Positions 8,870 through 17,492 of a stretch of DNA of 64,000 nt are shown here, piece after piece. The DNA comes from Mycolicibacterium pyrenivorans (GTDB lineage: Bacteria > Actinomycetota > Actinomycetes > Mycobacteriales > Mycobacteriaceae). Position 1 is the first letter of the stretch. The number at the start of each line of letters is the position of its first letter. The position numbers and the translations under genes were made by a program. The notes beneath the pieces are model-generated. The model saw nothing but the letters and a program-made list of their open reading frames with translations. It searched no databases and was not told the origin of the DNA. Where the stretch lies: positions 63,377-127,376 of the forward strand of contig NZ_JACKSH010000237.1 of the NCBI RefSeq assembly GCF_025821625.1, read 5' to 3'.

Positions 8870-9713
8870 CGCAGACTCCCGGGTGGACCTCCACCCGGTG
8901 CAGGTCGTCGCCCAGTTCGATTTGGCGCTCGAAGACCGAGGCGGCCAGTGCCCGCCACTCCTCCTCCTGGCCTGGCTGGATCGCCGGCACGTAGTGGGTG
9001 AGGATCAGGATGCCGACGCCGGCGCGGGCCGCGGTGTCGGCGGCCTGCTCCACCGACGAGTGGTAGTCGCAGATGTCGCGCATCCGCTGGATCGGTATGG
9101 GGTCGATGAGGTCCTTGCGGATCACGGTGTGCACCAACGCTCCTGCACCGGCCGCCAGGTCGTCGAGGCTCCGGCAGGGCACCGTGTCCCCGGCCAGCAC
9201 GACCGATGCGCCGCCGTTTTCGATGCGGAACCCGATCGTCGGTGCGACCGGCCGGTGATCGGTGGGTCCGACCCGGATCTGCACCCCGTCGCGGCCCCAC
9301 ACCACACCGTCGCTCACCTCCTCCACCTCGACCGGCGGCGGGGTCGTCAGGTCGGCGTGGTGGGCGATGCGGTAGCCGATGTCGAAGTTGAACGCCTTCA
9401 GCGTGTTCTCGACGACCTCGGCGGTTCCGGGCGGGCCGATGATCGGCAGCGGCGGCAGATCGGGGGCGAAGTTCGACACCCACCGGGTGATGAGCACGTC
9501 GCCGAGGTCGGCGATGTGGTCACTGTGCAGGTGCGTCAGCAGCAGCGCGGTCAGGTTGTTGGCGCCCACCCCGAGGGCGGCCATGCGCTGCAGGACGCCG
9601 CGGCCGCAGTCGACGAGGAACGTCTGCCCGCCCGCGCGGACGAGCGTCGACGGTCCCGCGCGTCGCGCGTCGGGGATGGGGCTGCCGGTGCCCAGGAGCG
9701 TCACTTCGATCAT
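8853..9713 (-). CDS. Ribonuclease Z-family metallo-beta-lactamase-fold hydrolase
   Basis: A 286-residue protein from ATG 9713 (GGTGGG just upstream). It begins MIEVTLLGTGSPIP and carries the metal motif LLTHLHSDHIADLGD, then GASVVLAGDTVP. These are marks of the RNase Z/arylsulfatase branch of the metallo-beta-lactamase fold, and the position equals Rv2407. The canonical glutamate after the second metal Asp is not obvious (AGALVHTVIRKDL), so tRNA 3' processing should not be assumed; phosphodiesterase activity on another substrate is possible. Confidence 0.82.
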   Translation of the reverse strand: MIEVTLLGTGSPIPDARRAGPSTLVRAGGQTFLVDCGRGVLQRMAALGVGANNLTALLLTHLHSDHIADLGDVLITRWVSNFAPDLPPLPIIGPPGTAEVVENTLKAFNFDIGYRIAHHADLTTPPPVEVEEVSDGVVWGRDGVQIRVGPTDHRPVAPTIGFRIENGGASVVLAGDTVPCRSLDDLAAGAGALVHTVIRKDLIDPIPIQRMRDICDYHSSVEQAADTAARAGVGILILTHYVPAIQPGQEEEWRALAASVFERQIELGDDLHRVEVHPGVCAKPAG

Positions 9714-9782
9714 GGATCCCACCTAACCCCCCGCTCGGCGGTCCGGGGGGTGGAAAACGCCGAATGCACGGCACTTATTGCC

Positions 9783-9788
9783 TAGCCT
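9783..9788 (+). promoter_or_regulatory. Possible -10 element of the CBS/GNAT unit
   Basis: TAGCCT fits the TANNNT mycobacterial -10 consensus and lies 37 bases before the CBS-protein ATG, in the divergent gap with the RNase Z-like gene. I see no convincing -35. Confidence 0.3.
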
Positions 9789-9825
9789 GGTATGTGAGGT
9801 GAGTCACGACGAGGCGGTGAGGTCG

Positions 9826-10254
9826 ATGCGGATATCCGACGTATTGCGCAACAAGGGCGCAGCGGTGGCCACGATCACCCCGGAGACTTCGGTTGCCGGG
9901 TTGTTGACCGAGCTGACGGTGCACAACATCGGAGCGATGGTGGTGGTCTCCCAGGACGGCCTGCTGGGCATCGTGTCCGAGCGCGACGTGGTGCGCATGC
10001 TGCACGAGGTGGGTGCTGATCTGCTGAGGCGTCCGGTGTCGGACATCATGACGACGCTGGTGGCGACGTGCTCGCCCGACGATACGGTCGACAGCCTGAG
10101 TGTGCTGATGACGACGAACCGGGTCAGGCACGTCCCGGTCGTCGTCGACGGCCGGCTTGCCGGCATCGTCAGCATCGGCGACGTCGTCAAGACCCGCATG
10201 GAGGAACTCGAGCGCGAGCAGCAGCAGCTCCAGGCCTACATCACCCAGGGCTGA
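9826..10254 (+). CDS. Tandem CBS-domain protein
   Basis: A 142-residue protein consisting of two CBS motifs: MRISDVLRNKGAAVATITPE with GLLGIVSERDVVRML, and ADLLRRPVSDIMTTLVATCS with GRLAGIVSIGDVVKTRM. CBS pairs bind adenosyl nucleotides and usually sense energy state. I chose ATG 9826; an open frame extends upstream to 9778 without recognisable sequence. The length and neighbourhood match Rv2406c. The stop is two bases before the acetyltransferase start, so the two form an operon. Confidence 0.85.
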   Translation: MRISDVLRNKGAAVATITPETSVAGLLTELTVHNIGAMVVVSQDGLLGIVSERDVVRMLHEVGADLLRRPVSDIMTTLVATCSPDDTVDSLSVLMTTNRVRHVPVVVDGRLAGIVSIGDVVKTRMEELEREQQQLQAYITQG

Positions 10255-10256
10255 TC

Positions 10257-10868
10257 GTGGCCTCCGCCATCGACGTCCGTGCCGCGCACAAGCCGGACGT
10301 GCGAGGTCTTTCGCGGGTGCTGGGGCGGGCTTTCTTCGACGACCCGGTGATGATGTGGATGCTGCCCGACGACGGCCGTCGGGCCAAGGCGCTTCCGCGG
10401 GTGTTCGCCGCGATGACCCGGCACCACTTTCTCGGCGGCCACGGGGTGGAGGTCGCCAGCAGGGCCGGTGAAGTGGGTGCGGCGGCACTGTGGGACCCGC
10501 CGGGCCGATGGAAGCAGACGCCGCGCGAGGAATGGCGGATGATGCCGAGCTTCCTGATGGCGATGGGCCGCCATGTGGGGCGGGGGATGGGGATGACCGA
10601 GCTGATGAAGAAGCACCATCCCGAGGAGCCGCACTGGTATCTGGCCGTGATCGGCAGTGATCCGGATGTCCGGGGGGCCGGGTTCGGGCAGGTACTGATG
10701 CGGTCCCGGCTGGACCGGTGCGACGCCGAGGGTGCGCCCGTCTACCTGGAGTCCACCAAAGAGGAGAACGTGCCCTATTACATGCGGTTCGGGTTCGACG
10801 TGACCGGGGAGATCACGATTCCCGACGGCGGGCCGACGATGTGGCAGATGTGGCGCGCACCCGTTTAG
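10257..10868 (+). CDS. GNAT-family N-acetyltransferase
   Basis: A 203-residue protein from GTG 10257. The acetyl-CoA-binding core is YLAVIGSDPDVRGAGFGQVL, a clear motif A (R-x-x-G-x-G/A), followed by PVYLESTKEENVPYYMRFGF, the usual motif B region of small-molecule GNATs. It could acetylate an amine or a small metabolite; the substrate cannot be seen. It directly follows the CBS gene. Confidence 0.82.
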   Translation: MASAIDVRAAHKPDVRGLSRVLGRAFFDDPVMMWMLPDDGRRAKALPRVFAAMTRHHFLGGHGVEVASRAGEVGAAALWDPPGRWKQTPREEWRMMPSFLMAMGRHVGRGMGMTELMKKHHPEEPHWYLAVIGSDPDVRGAGFGQVLMRSRLDRCDAEGAPVYLESTKEENVPYYMRFGFDVTGEITIPDGGPTMWQMWRAPV

Positions 10869-10924
10869 GACGGCGTAACCGGGGAACGTCGCAGTAGGCC
10901 CGCCCGCGGAGAGGAGTCGACTGG

Positions 10925-11269
10925 ATGTACACCGGCATCGCCTCGATGCTGTCGGTGTGCATGATCGGTGGCGCCGGCGCGTACTTGCTGCACCGGGTGA
11001 CGGCGGTGGTGCCGGATGCGATCGTATCGCTGCCCTTCCAGTCCGGGGGATGGCCGGAGGAACACGCGCTGTCGCGCTATCACGTGCGGTGGTACCTGGC
11101 GACGCTGGTCTTCCTTGCCTTCGATGTCGAGATGCTCTTCATGTATCCCTGGGCCGTCGTGGTGGTCGAAAAGGGATTCAGCGCGGTCGTCGAGATGTTC
11201 ATGTTCCTCGCAGCGCTGATCGTCGCCGTCGTGTGGGCGTGGCGTGAGGGGGCGCTGCGGTGGTCTTGA
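10925..11269 (+). CDS. nuoA: NuoA-like subunit of a membrane complex
   Basis: A 114-residue, three-helix protein with SGGWPEEHALSRYHVRWYLA and LVFLAFDVEMLFMYPWAVVV; the latter is the conserved second-helix motif of NuoA with its acidic pair (D, E). GAGAGGAG precedes the ATG. The loop that normally has the Cys-G-x-x-P switch motif reads SGGWPEEHA, lacking the Cys. It opens an eight-gene operon (to 18905) with almost no intergenic DNA. Confidence 0.85.
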   Translation: MYTGIASMLSVCMIGGAGAYLLHRVTAVVPDAIVSLPFQSGGWPEEHALSRYHVRWYLATLVFLAFDVEMLFMYPWAVVVVEKGFSAVVEMFMFLAALIVAVVWAWREGALRWS

Positions 11270-12354
11270 CCGAGCCGCTGGCGCGACTCGCCGTCCGCCG
11301 AACACATGTCCTACCTGTGGAGATCCCGGGTCACTGGCAGACGCGCGCCGCGCTGCAGCGCCAAACGCTCGCCCGCGGCTGGCGGACGGCGGTCACTCCG
11401 GCCGATGCCGACGTACTGGCGGTATGCGGGGTGCCGGGCCCTGAGATGAGTGCCGTGATCGATCTGGTCTGGGATCAGTTGCCGGGCCCGCGAGTTCGCA
11501 TCGAGGTGGCCGACCGCGGTTCGGCAGATGACGCGCTGGACCGTGCCGCTGCCGAATTGCTCGACACCGCAGCACAAGTCGGCGACGCACGCAGCCGCCG
11601 TCAGCACCCCGACACCGGTGAGATGGACCACGGCGACATGGACCACGGCGACATGGACCACGGCGACATGGACCACGGCGACATGGACATGGCGCCGTCC
11701 GGTATCCAGCTGGCCGAGGGTGCAGAAGACCGCGACGGTCTGGAGATGGACGTGCTGCACCTGGGGTTGGGGCCGGTGCTTGCCCATTGGCCTGCCGGGA
11801 TGAGGCTTCGGTGCGTCCTCAGCGGGGACGTGGTGACCGAGGCAACGGTCGCACTGCTGGACACCGAGCACCGTCCCGGAGCCGGGACCCCCGTCGTGGC
11901 CCGGCACTGTGACCACCTCGTCGACCTGCTCACGCTGGCAAGCTGGCCGCACGAGGCGGAGAGGGCACGCCGGTGCCGCGACCTGCTGCTCGACGATCCC
12001 CGCGACGAACGAGCACGAGAACAGGTCAAACGTTTGCAGCGCAGCGTGCGCCGTTCGAGGCTGCTTCGCTGGTCGCTGCGCGGGCTCGCGCCGCTGACCC
12101 CCGAACGGCTTGTCGCCGACCGGCTGCCGGCATCACTCGCGGGAGACACCTACGACCGGCTGCAGACGCGGCTGCAGGTCGTCGGCGAACTGCTGTCGAA
12201 CCGGCTGACCGTCGACCCCCTGAACGTCGACCCGGCAGCACTCGCCGACGCCCTGCCCGGCATCGTCGTCGGCCTCGACGTCGCCGCCGTCCGACTGGTG
12301 GTCGCCGGTCTCGGTGTCGACACCGCGGTGCCTGCGCAGTTGGGCGCGCCGTGA
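11260..12354 (+). CDS. Degenerate NuoB/NuoD-like fusion protein with a Met-Asp-His repeat
   Basis: A 364-residue soluble protein in the slot where nuoB-C-D would lie. Residues about 25-110 resemble NuoB: TPADADVLAVCGVPGPEMSA followed by VIDLVWDQLPGPRVRIEVA aligns by eye with the NuoB stretch around 'ADVLVVTGTVT.KMAP.L..VYDQMPEPKWVI', but the four [4Fe-4S] cysteines are absent. After the repeat (residues 122-143), LGPVLAHWPAGMRLRCVLSG matches the 'GPQHPAxHGVLRLVLELDGE' opening of NuoD, without its quinone-site His-Gly. The C-terminal half is NuoD-like only in size and helix content. The GTG start overlaps nuoA by 10 bases, and the stop overlaps the nuoH GTG by four. The NuoB/NuoD relationship is my inference. 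Confidence 0.6.
   Translation: MVLTEPLARLAVRRTHVLPVEIPGHWQTRAALQRQTLARGWRTAVTPADADVLAVCGVPGPEMSAVIDLVWDQLPGPRVRIEVADRGSADDALDRAAAELLDTAAQVGDARSRRQHPDTGEMDHGDMDHGDMDHGDMDHGDMDMAPSGIQLAEGAEDRDGLEMDVLHLGLGPVLAHWPAGMRLRCVLSGDVVTEATVALLDTEHRPGAGTPVVARHCDHLVDLLTLASWPHEAERARRCRDLLLDDPRDERAREQVKRLQRSVRRSRLLRWSLRGLAPLTPERLVADRLPASLAGDTYDRLQTRLQVVGELLSNRLTVDPLNVDPAALADALPGIVVGLDVAAVRLVVAGLGVDTAVPAQLGAP
11623..11688 (+). repeat. 15-base coding tandem repeat (MDHGD x4)
   Basis: Four identical in-frame copies of ATGGACCACGGCGAC (11623-11637, 11638-11652, 11653-11667, 11668-11682) followed by ATGGACATG. The encoded Met-Asp-His-Gly-Asp units look like the metal-binding repeats of copper-handling proteins and form a linker between the NuoB-like and NuoD-like halves. 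Confidence 0.95.
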
Positions 12355-13250
12355 CCGGGGCGACGGTGGTGTCGGCGGCCTGGGCGCCGGTGGCTGCGGC
12401 GCTGTTGCTGCTGCTCGCGTACTACGCGGCAGCTCTCGACCGAGGGCGGGTGTCCGCACCGGTGGCTGAAACGGCGCGGCTGATGCGGCAGCGGCGCCGG
12501 GTGACGATCGAGGCGGATCGGCCGCTGTGGCGTCTCGGTGGCGGTGGCCTGCTGGTGGCCGCGTTGTTGATGATTACGGTGGTGCCGCTCGGGCAGTGGG
12601 TGCTGTTCGACCTCGATGTCGGGGTCGTGTGGTTCAACGCGATGGACGTGCTGGTCTGGGCTCTGGTGTGGCTCGCCGGGTGGGGGCCGAACTCGACACA
12701 CTCGCTGATCGGGGGCTACCGCTTTCTCGCGCAGGGGCTCGGCTACGAGTTGCCGCTGATGTTCGCCCTGGTGGCTCCGGCGATCGCGGCGCAGAGCCTG
12801 CACGTCGGCACCGTCGCGGCCGCCCAGCAGGACCTGTGGTTCGTGGTCTGGATGCCTGTTGCATTTGCGGTGTATTGCCTTGGTGTGACTGGTTTTTCGG
12901 TGTGGGGTCCGCTGTCGGCCGCGGTGGGTGACGACATCGCCGGCGGGGTGGCAGCCGAACTGTCCGGCGTCGACCGGTTGCTGTTCGAGGTCGGCCGGTA
13001 CGCCCTGCTGGCCGCGGGGGCGGCGTTCGCGGTCCCGCTGTTCCTCGGCGGCGGCGCCGGACCGCTGCTGCCGGGTTGGCTGTGGGTGCTCGTCAAGACC
13101 GTGGTGCTGCTGACGATTTTCGTCTGGTTTCGTAGTCGTCTTCCGGTGTTGCGGCCCGACAAGTTCATGGAGGTGGGATGGATGGTGCTGTTGCCACTGG
13201 TGCTGGCGCAGGATCTCGTCGTCGCCGTCATCGCCGTCTGGAGGGGCTGA
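12351..13250 (+). CDS. nuoH: NuoH-like membrane subunit
   Basis: A 299-residue protein with about eight membrane segments. YRFLAQGLGYELPLMFALVA corresponds to the NuoH 'AQ.ISYE.P' helix, and DDIAGGVAAELSGVDRLLFEVGRYAL to the 'ELVAGFNTEYSG..F.LF.L.EY' region. The acidic loop normally lined with several glutamates (PEAEAELVAG) is largely changed (PLSAAVGDDIAGG), so the route linking the quinone site to the membrane arm may be altered. The GTG start at 12351 overlaps the preceding stop. Confidence 0.78.
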   Translation: MTGATVVSAAWAPVAAALLLLLAYYAAALDRGRVSAPVAETARLMRQRRRVTIEADRPLWRLGGGGLLVAALLMITVVPLGQWVLFDLDVGVVWFNAMDVLVWALVWLAGWGPNSTHSLIGGYRFLAQGLGYELPLMFALVAPAIAAQSLHVGTVAAAQQDLWFVVWMPVAFAVYCLGVTGFSVWGPLSAAVGDDIAGGVAAELSGVDRLLFEVGRYALLAAGAAFAVPLFLGGGAGPLLPGWLWVLVKTVVLLTIFVWFRSRLPVLRPDKFMEVGWMVLLPLVLAQDLVVAVIAVWRG

Positions 13251-13254
13251 GACC

Positions 13255-13818
13255 TTGATCACCGACATCGTGTTCTGGATCGCCGCGGCGGTGGCTGTCA
13301 TCGCCGGGGCGGCAGTGTTCGCGGTCGACTCGATGGCCCGGGCCACCTACGCGCTGGCCGCGTCGTTCATCGCCGTCGGGGTTGTGGCGCTGTTGCTGCA
13401 GCAGAACTACGTCGGCGTCGTCATCATCCTGATGATGGTCATGGAGATGGCGGTGATGGCCGTCTACATGGTCATGTTCATGGGGATGAACCCGGCGTTG
13501 ATGCCGATGAGCATGGTCCACGGCAAACGCATGTCGCTGGCCCTCTCGGTCGGGCTGTTCCTGCTGCTGAGCGCCGGGATCCTGCTGGTCGACTGGCCGG
13601 GCCGCCGCGGGGCGCCGCCACCGGACGTCACGGTCGCGCTCGGGGAGGAGCTCATGGGCCCCAAGATGCTGGCGATGATCGTGATCAGCCCGGTGATGGT
13701 GGCCACCATCGTCGGGGCCGTGGTGCTGGCGGCGCACCGGGGACGCTACGACCGGTTCGGTGGCAGCCTCGACCAACGGCCGCCGCGGGATCCGCAGCCG
13801 GGGGGAGTCGGGCGATGA
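13255..13818 (+). CDS. nuoJ: NuoJ-like membrane subunit, methionine-rich
   Basis: A 187-residue protein with five predicted membrane segments and the NuoJ-type LLLQQNYVGVVIILMMVMEM stretch. Where NuoJ usually reads 'VLVYVGAIMVLF' this protein has IILMMVMEMAVMAVY, placing a glutamate in the third helix and losing the Gly-Ala kink. The segment MVMFMGMNPALMPMSM is strikingly methionine-rich. I take TTG 13255 as the start, with GAGGGG upstream. The stop overlaps nuoK by four bases. Confidence 0.78.
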   Translation: MITDIVFWIAAAVAVIAGAAVFAVDSMARATYALAASFIAVGVVALLLQQNYVGVVIILMMVMEMAVMAVYMVMFMGMNPALMPMSMVHGKRMSLALSVGLFLLLSAGILLVDWPGRRGAPPPDVTVALGEELMGPKMLAMIVISPVMVATIVGAVVLAAHRGRYDRFGGSLDQRPPRDPQPGGVGR

Positions 13819-14117
13819 TCCTGCAGACGCTGCTGCTGGTGGCCGCCGCGCTGTTCTGCGTCGGCCTGTACGGCGCGCTGTCCCAGCAGGTCGTGGTCAT
13901 GGTGATGATGGGCCTGGAGCTGATGATCAACGCCGTGATCCTCGCCGCCGCGGGCCTGTGGTGGTTTCTGGCACCCGCGCCGACGGGTCAGGTGCTGCTG
14001 ATGGTGATCATCGCCGCGATGACGGTGGAGATGGCGATGGGATTCGCCGTCGCGACGCTGCTGCACCGTGATCGTCAGGCCGATATGACCGACATGGCCA
14101 CGGATCTGTCGGGATAA
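13815..14117 (+). CDS. nuoK: NuoK-like membrane subunit
   Basis: A 100-residue, three-helix protein. The two membrane glutamates that are essential for proton transfer in NuoK are both present: MVMMGLELMINAVILA (helix 2) and IIAAMTVEMAMGFAVATLLH (helix 3). The ATG overlaps the nuoJ stop (ATGA). It also resembles MrpC/MnhC antiporter subunits, but the neighbouring genes favour NuoK. Confidence 0.85.
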   Translation: MILQTLLLVAAALFCVGLYGALSQQVVVMVMMGLELMINAVILAAAGLWWFLAPAPTGQVLLMVIIAAMTVEMAMGFAVATLLHRDRQADMTDMATDLSG

Positions 14118-14121
14118 CCCG

Positions 14122-15990
14122 GTGCTCACCGTTCCCGACCTGTCGCTGTGGGCACTGGTGTGTCTGCCTGCGCTCGCCGGCGTCGCGCTGCTGCTGTGCC
14201 GCGCAGGCGTGCGCACCGCCGCGGTGGTGTCGATCGGTGTGTCGGCCGTGGTGGTCGCGCTGTCGGTGGTGGTCGCCGTGACCCGGCCCGCGGTCGGTGT
14301 GGCGTTCCTCGCGGGAACGGACTTCGCGCTGGCCGTCGACGGCCTGTCGGGCACAATGGTGCCCGCGGTGGCCGTGATCACGCTGCTGGTGCTGATGTTC
14401 GCGGTGGGTGAGCGTTCGGTGGCCGGCCACCGGTTCCACGGGTACATGCTGGTGTTCGCCGCCGCGGCGATGCTGACCGCCACCGCGACCACCCTGCCGG
14501 CGCTGCTGCTCGCGTGGGAGGTGATGGGCGCGGCGTCCTACGCGCTGATCGGCTACCGGTGGCAGGACGACCATCGCGTCTTGGCGGGGCTGACCGCGTT
14601 CCTGACCACCCGCACCGCGGACCTGGGCCTTTACCTCGCCGCCGGCGCTGCGCTGGCCGGAGGTGCCGGGCTCGCGCTGGGCGACCTGGCCGAGTCGCCA
14701 CCGGGCTGGCGGCACGTGATCGCGGCTGGTGTGCTGGTCGCCGCGCTCGGCAAGGCGGCGCAACTTCCGTTCTCGTTCTGGCTCGCGCGGGCGATGGAAG
14801 GTCCCAGCCCGGTGAGCGCCCTGCTGCACTCGGCGGCGATGGTGGCGATGGGGGCTTACCTGCTGCTGCGGGTGTCGCCGTTGCTCGGGGCCACCGGCTG
14901 GGCCGCGACCGCGACGGTGTGGCTCGGCGCGGTGACCGCGGTGGCGCTGGGCCTGGTGGCCGTCGCGCAGCGCGACCTCAAGCAGTTGCTGGCGGCATCC
15001 ACGTCGGCGCAGCTGGGCTTCGTGGTGATGGCGGCCGGGCTGGGCGCGGTCGGTGGCGGGGCCGCTCAACTCGTCGCGCACGCCTTCACCAAGGCCGGGT
15101 TGTTCCTCGCCGCCGGGGCGTGGCTGACACTGCTCGGCAGCAAGAACCTCGACGACCTCCGCGGGGCGGCCCGGCGATGGCGGGTCGTCGGCGTCGCGGC
15201 GACGGTGTCGGCGCTCGCGCTGGCCGGTGTCGCGCCGCTGTCGCTGTGGGCGACCAAGGACGCGGTGCTGGCCGTCGCGCTCGAACACTCGGCGTGGTGG
15301 TACGCGGCGGGCCTGCTGGCCACCGCACTGTCCGCCGGCTACGCCGGCAAGATCCTGCTCGTCCTCTGGCGGCCGGCAGCCGACCGCCAAGCCGCTGGTG
15401 CGGCGCCCGGTGCTCTGGAGCAGATACCGCTGGTCGTGCTGGCGATCGGCGCGGCGGGCGCCGGTGTGCTCGCCCTGCCGCCGTGGGGCATCACCGCGAG
15501 CGCGCCGGTGACCGAGCTGGCTGCTTCGGCGGTGCTGGCCGGCGTGGTGGTGCTGGCGGTGTGGCGCTGGGGTGTCCCCGAGCCGAGGTGGGCGCTGGCC
15601 TGGTTCGGACTCGAGCGGGCCGCCCAGAAGGTGATCGCGGCACCGGTGCTGCGGCTGGCCGACAGCCTCGCCCGGTTCGACGACCGGGTGCTCGACCGGT
15701 CGGTGTCCACCGCCGCGCTAGCGGTGATGCGGGTGTCCGTGCAGGCGGCCCGTTTCGACGACCACGTCCTCGACGGCGCCGTCGAGGCGACGGCCACCAT
15801 GTCGCGCTCGGTCGCCGACCGGCTCGACCGCGCCGACCACCGCGGCGTCGACGGTGTGGTCGAGGCGTCGGCGGCACTCACCCGGCGGCTGGGCGAACTG
15901 GCCCGCAGACCGCAGACCGGTCAACTGCACCAGTACTACATGGCCGCCGCGGTCATGATCGTCGTCGCCGTCGTCCTACTGCTCACGTGA
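14122..15990 (+). CDS. nuoL: NuoL-like antiporter subunit
   Basis: A 622-residue polytopic protein from GTG 14122. The proton-channel residues are kept: Glu in LLLAWEVMGAASYALIGYRW (helix 5) and Lys in LGKAAQLPFSFWLARAMEGP, with PVSALLHSAAMVAMGAYLLL following. A further Lys lies in VAHAFTKAGLFLAAGAWL. It is a full-length antiporter-like core. The C-terminal portion from about residue 500 is a long amphipathic stretch (EPRWALAWFGLERAAQKVIA onward) comparable to the NuoL lateral helix, followed by a final membrane anchor. Confidence 0.87.
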   Translation: MLTVPDLSLWALVCLPALAGVALLLCRAGVRTAAVVSIGVSAVVVALSVVVAVTRPAVGVAFLAGTDFALAVDGLSGTMVPAVAVITLLVLMFAVGERSVAGHRFHGYMLVFAAAAMLTATATTLPALLLAWEVMGAASYALIGYRWQDDHRVLAGLTAFLTTRTADLGLYLAAGAALAGGAGLALGDLAESPPGWRHVIAAGVLVAALGKAAQLPFSFWLARAMEGPSPVSALLHSAAMVAMGAYLLLRVSPLLGATGWAATATVWLGAVTAVALGLVAVAQRDLKQLLAASTSAQLGFVVMAAGLGAVGGGAAQLVAHAFTKAGLFLAAGAWLTLLGSKNLDDLRGAARRWRVVGVAATVSALALAGVAPLSLWATKDAVLAVALEHSAWWYAAGLLATALSAGYAGKILLVLWRPAADRQAAGAAPGALEQIPLVVLAIGAAGAGVLALPPWGITASAPVTELAASAVLAGVVVLAVWRWGVPEPRWALAWFGLERAAQKVIAAPVLRLADSLARFDDRVLDRSVSTAALAVMRVSVQAARFDDHVLDGAVEATATMSRSVADRLDRADHRGVDGVVEASAALTRRLGELARRPQTGQLHQYYMAAAVMIVVAVVLLLT

Positions 15991-15991
15991 G

Positions 15992-17488
15992 GTGAATGTG
16001 CTCAGTCTGATCGTGTTCCTGCCGGTGGCCGCGGCCCTGGTGCTGCTCGCGGTGCCGGCGCTGACCGACGCAGCGGTGCGCTGGTCGTGGGTGGCGGTCA
16101 CCGCGGTCGAGGTCGGGCTGGTCGCGGCGGTGTGGCTGCGCTATGACACCCCCCCGCCGAACACCCTGGCGTTCGACGAGCAGGTGCCGTGGATCCCCGG
16201 CGTCAACAGCAGCTACCACGTCGGCGTCGACGGCCTGTCACTTCCGCTGGTCGCGATGACCACGGTGATCTTCCTGGCGTGCGCGCTCTACAGCCTGCGC
16301 GACACTGACCGCCCGCGCACCCAGGCGGCCCTGTTCCTGTTCCTGCAGACGGTGAGCCTCGGGTTGTTCGTCGCCGCCGACCTCATCCTGTTCTTCGTCT
16401 TCTTCGACCTGTCGATCGTCGCGATGTACTTCGTCATCGCCGGCTGGGGCCACGGAGATGCGGGCCGGTCGGCGCTCAAGTTCTTCCTGTACACCTTTCT
16501 CGGGTCGCTGGCGCTGCTGGTCGGCTTCATCGGCCTCTACGTCGGTGCCGAACCGCACACCTTCGACATGGTCGAGCTGGCCGCGGTGACGCCGCTGGCC
16601 GGCCGGCCGGTGGCCGGCGGGCTGGTGCTGGCCGCGGTGCTGATCGGGCTGCTGATCAAGACGCCGACGTTCCCGTTCCACACCTGGCTGCCGCCCGCAC
16701 ACACCGACGCCCCGGCGATCGGCTCCGCGGTGCTGGCCGGGGTGCTGCTGAAGATGGGGACATACGGATTCGTGCGCATCGCGATGCCGATGCTGCCGCA
16801 GGCCTGGCGGGACTGGGCGTGGGTGATCATCGCCATCGGCCTGGTGTCGGTGTTGTACGGCGCGCTGGTCGCACTCGCCCAGCAGGACCTCAAGCGGATG
16901 ATCGCCTACACCTCGGTCAACCACATGGGTTATGTGGTGCTCGCCGTCGGCGCCGCGGGTGTGACCGCGACCGGCACCGCCCAGGCCCGCGACATCGCAG
17001 TCACCGGCGCGGTGACCCAGATGGTGAGCCACGGATTGATCACGGCTGCGCTGTTCCTGCTGGCGGGGGTGTTCTACACCCGCACCGGTAGCTACCGGAT
17101 GGCCGACTACGGCGGCCTGGCCGGTCCCGCACCCAAACTCGCCGCGCTGTTCGCGGTCGGGGCCTTCGCCTCGCTGGGGTTGCCGGGCTTCTCCGGGTTC
17201 ATCGCCGAGTTCCAGATCTTCACCGGCAGCATCGCCGTCGCGCCCGTCACCGCCGTCGCGCTGCCAGGCATCCTGATCACCGCCGCGCTGTTCCTGCGGG
17301 CCTTCCAGCGGCTGTTCACCGGTTCCACCGCAGGCCTGTCGGAAGGCTTCACCGACCTTCGCCGTTTCGAGATGTGGCCGCCCGCAACGCTGTTGGCCCT
17401 ATCGGTGGTGATCGGTCTGCTGCCCCGGGTGCTGCTCGACACGATCGAGCCGGCTGCGCAGACACTCGTCACACTCATCGGGCGGTAG
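15992..17488 (+). CDS. nuoM: NuoM-like antiporter subunit
   Basis: A 498-residue, about 14-helix protein. LIKTPTFPFHTWLPPAHTDA carries the channel lysine, and SAVLAGVLLKMGTYGFVRIA the second conserved lysine. The helix-5 acidic residue that is Glu in typical NuoM (FFxWExMLVPMYF) is Asp here (FFDLSIVAMYFVIAGWGH). Start is GTG 15992, with another GTG six bases later. It follows nuoL by one base. Confidence 0.87.
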   Translation: MNVLSLIVFLPVAAALVLLAVPALTDAAVRWSWVAVTAVEVGLVAAVWLRYDTPPPNTLAFDEQVPWIPGVNSSYHVGVDGLSLPLVAMTTVIFLACALYSLRDTDRPRTQAALFLFLQTVSLGLFVAADLILFFVFFDLSIVAMYFVIAGWGHGDAGRSALKFFLYTFLGSLALLVGFIGLYVGAEPHTFDMVELAAVTPLAGRPVAGGLVLAAVLIGLLIKTPTFPFHTWLPPAHTDAPAIGSAVLAGVLLKMGTYGFVRIAMPMLPQAWRDWAWVIIAIGLVSVLYGALVALAQQDLKRMIAYTSVNHMGYVVLAVGAAGVTATGTAQARDIAVTGAVTQMVSHGLITAALFLLAGVFYTRTGSYRMADYGGLAGPAPKLAALFAVGAFASLGLPGFSGFIAEFQIFTGSIAVAPVTAVALPGILITAALFLRAFQRLFTGSTAGLSEGFTDLRRFEMWPPATLLALSVVIGLLPRVLLDTIEPAAQTLVTLIGR

Positions 17489-17492
17489 GCGG

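Noticed and set aside
10068..10256. N-terminal extension of the GNAT protein
   Set aside because: This part of the frame overlaps the CBS gene in another frame and is low-complexity; GTG 10257, two bases after the CBS stop, is the sensible start.
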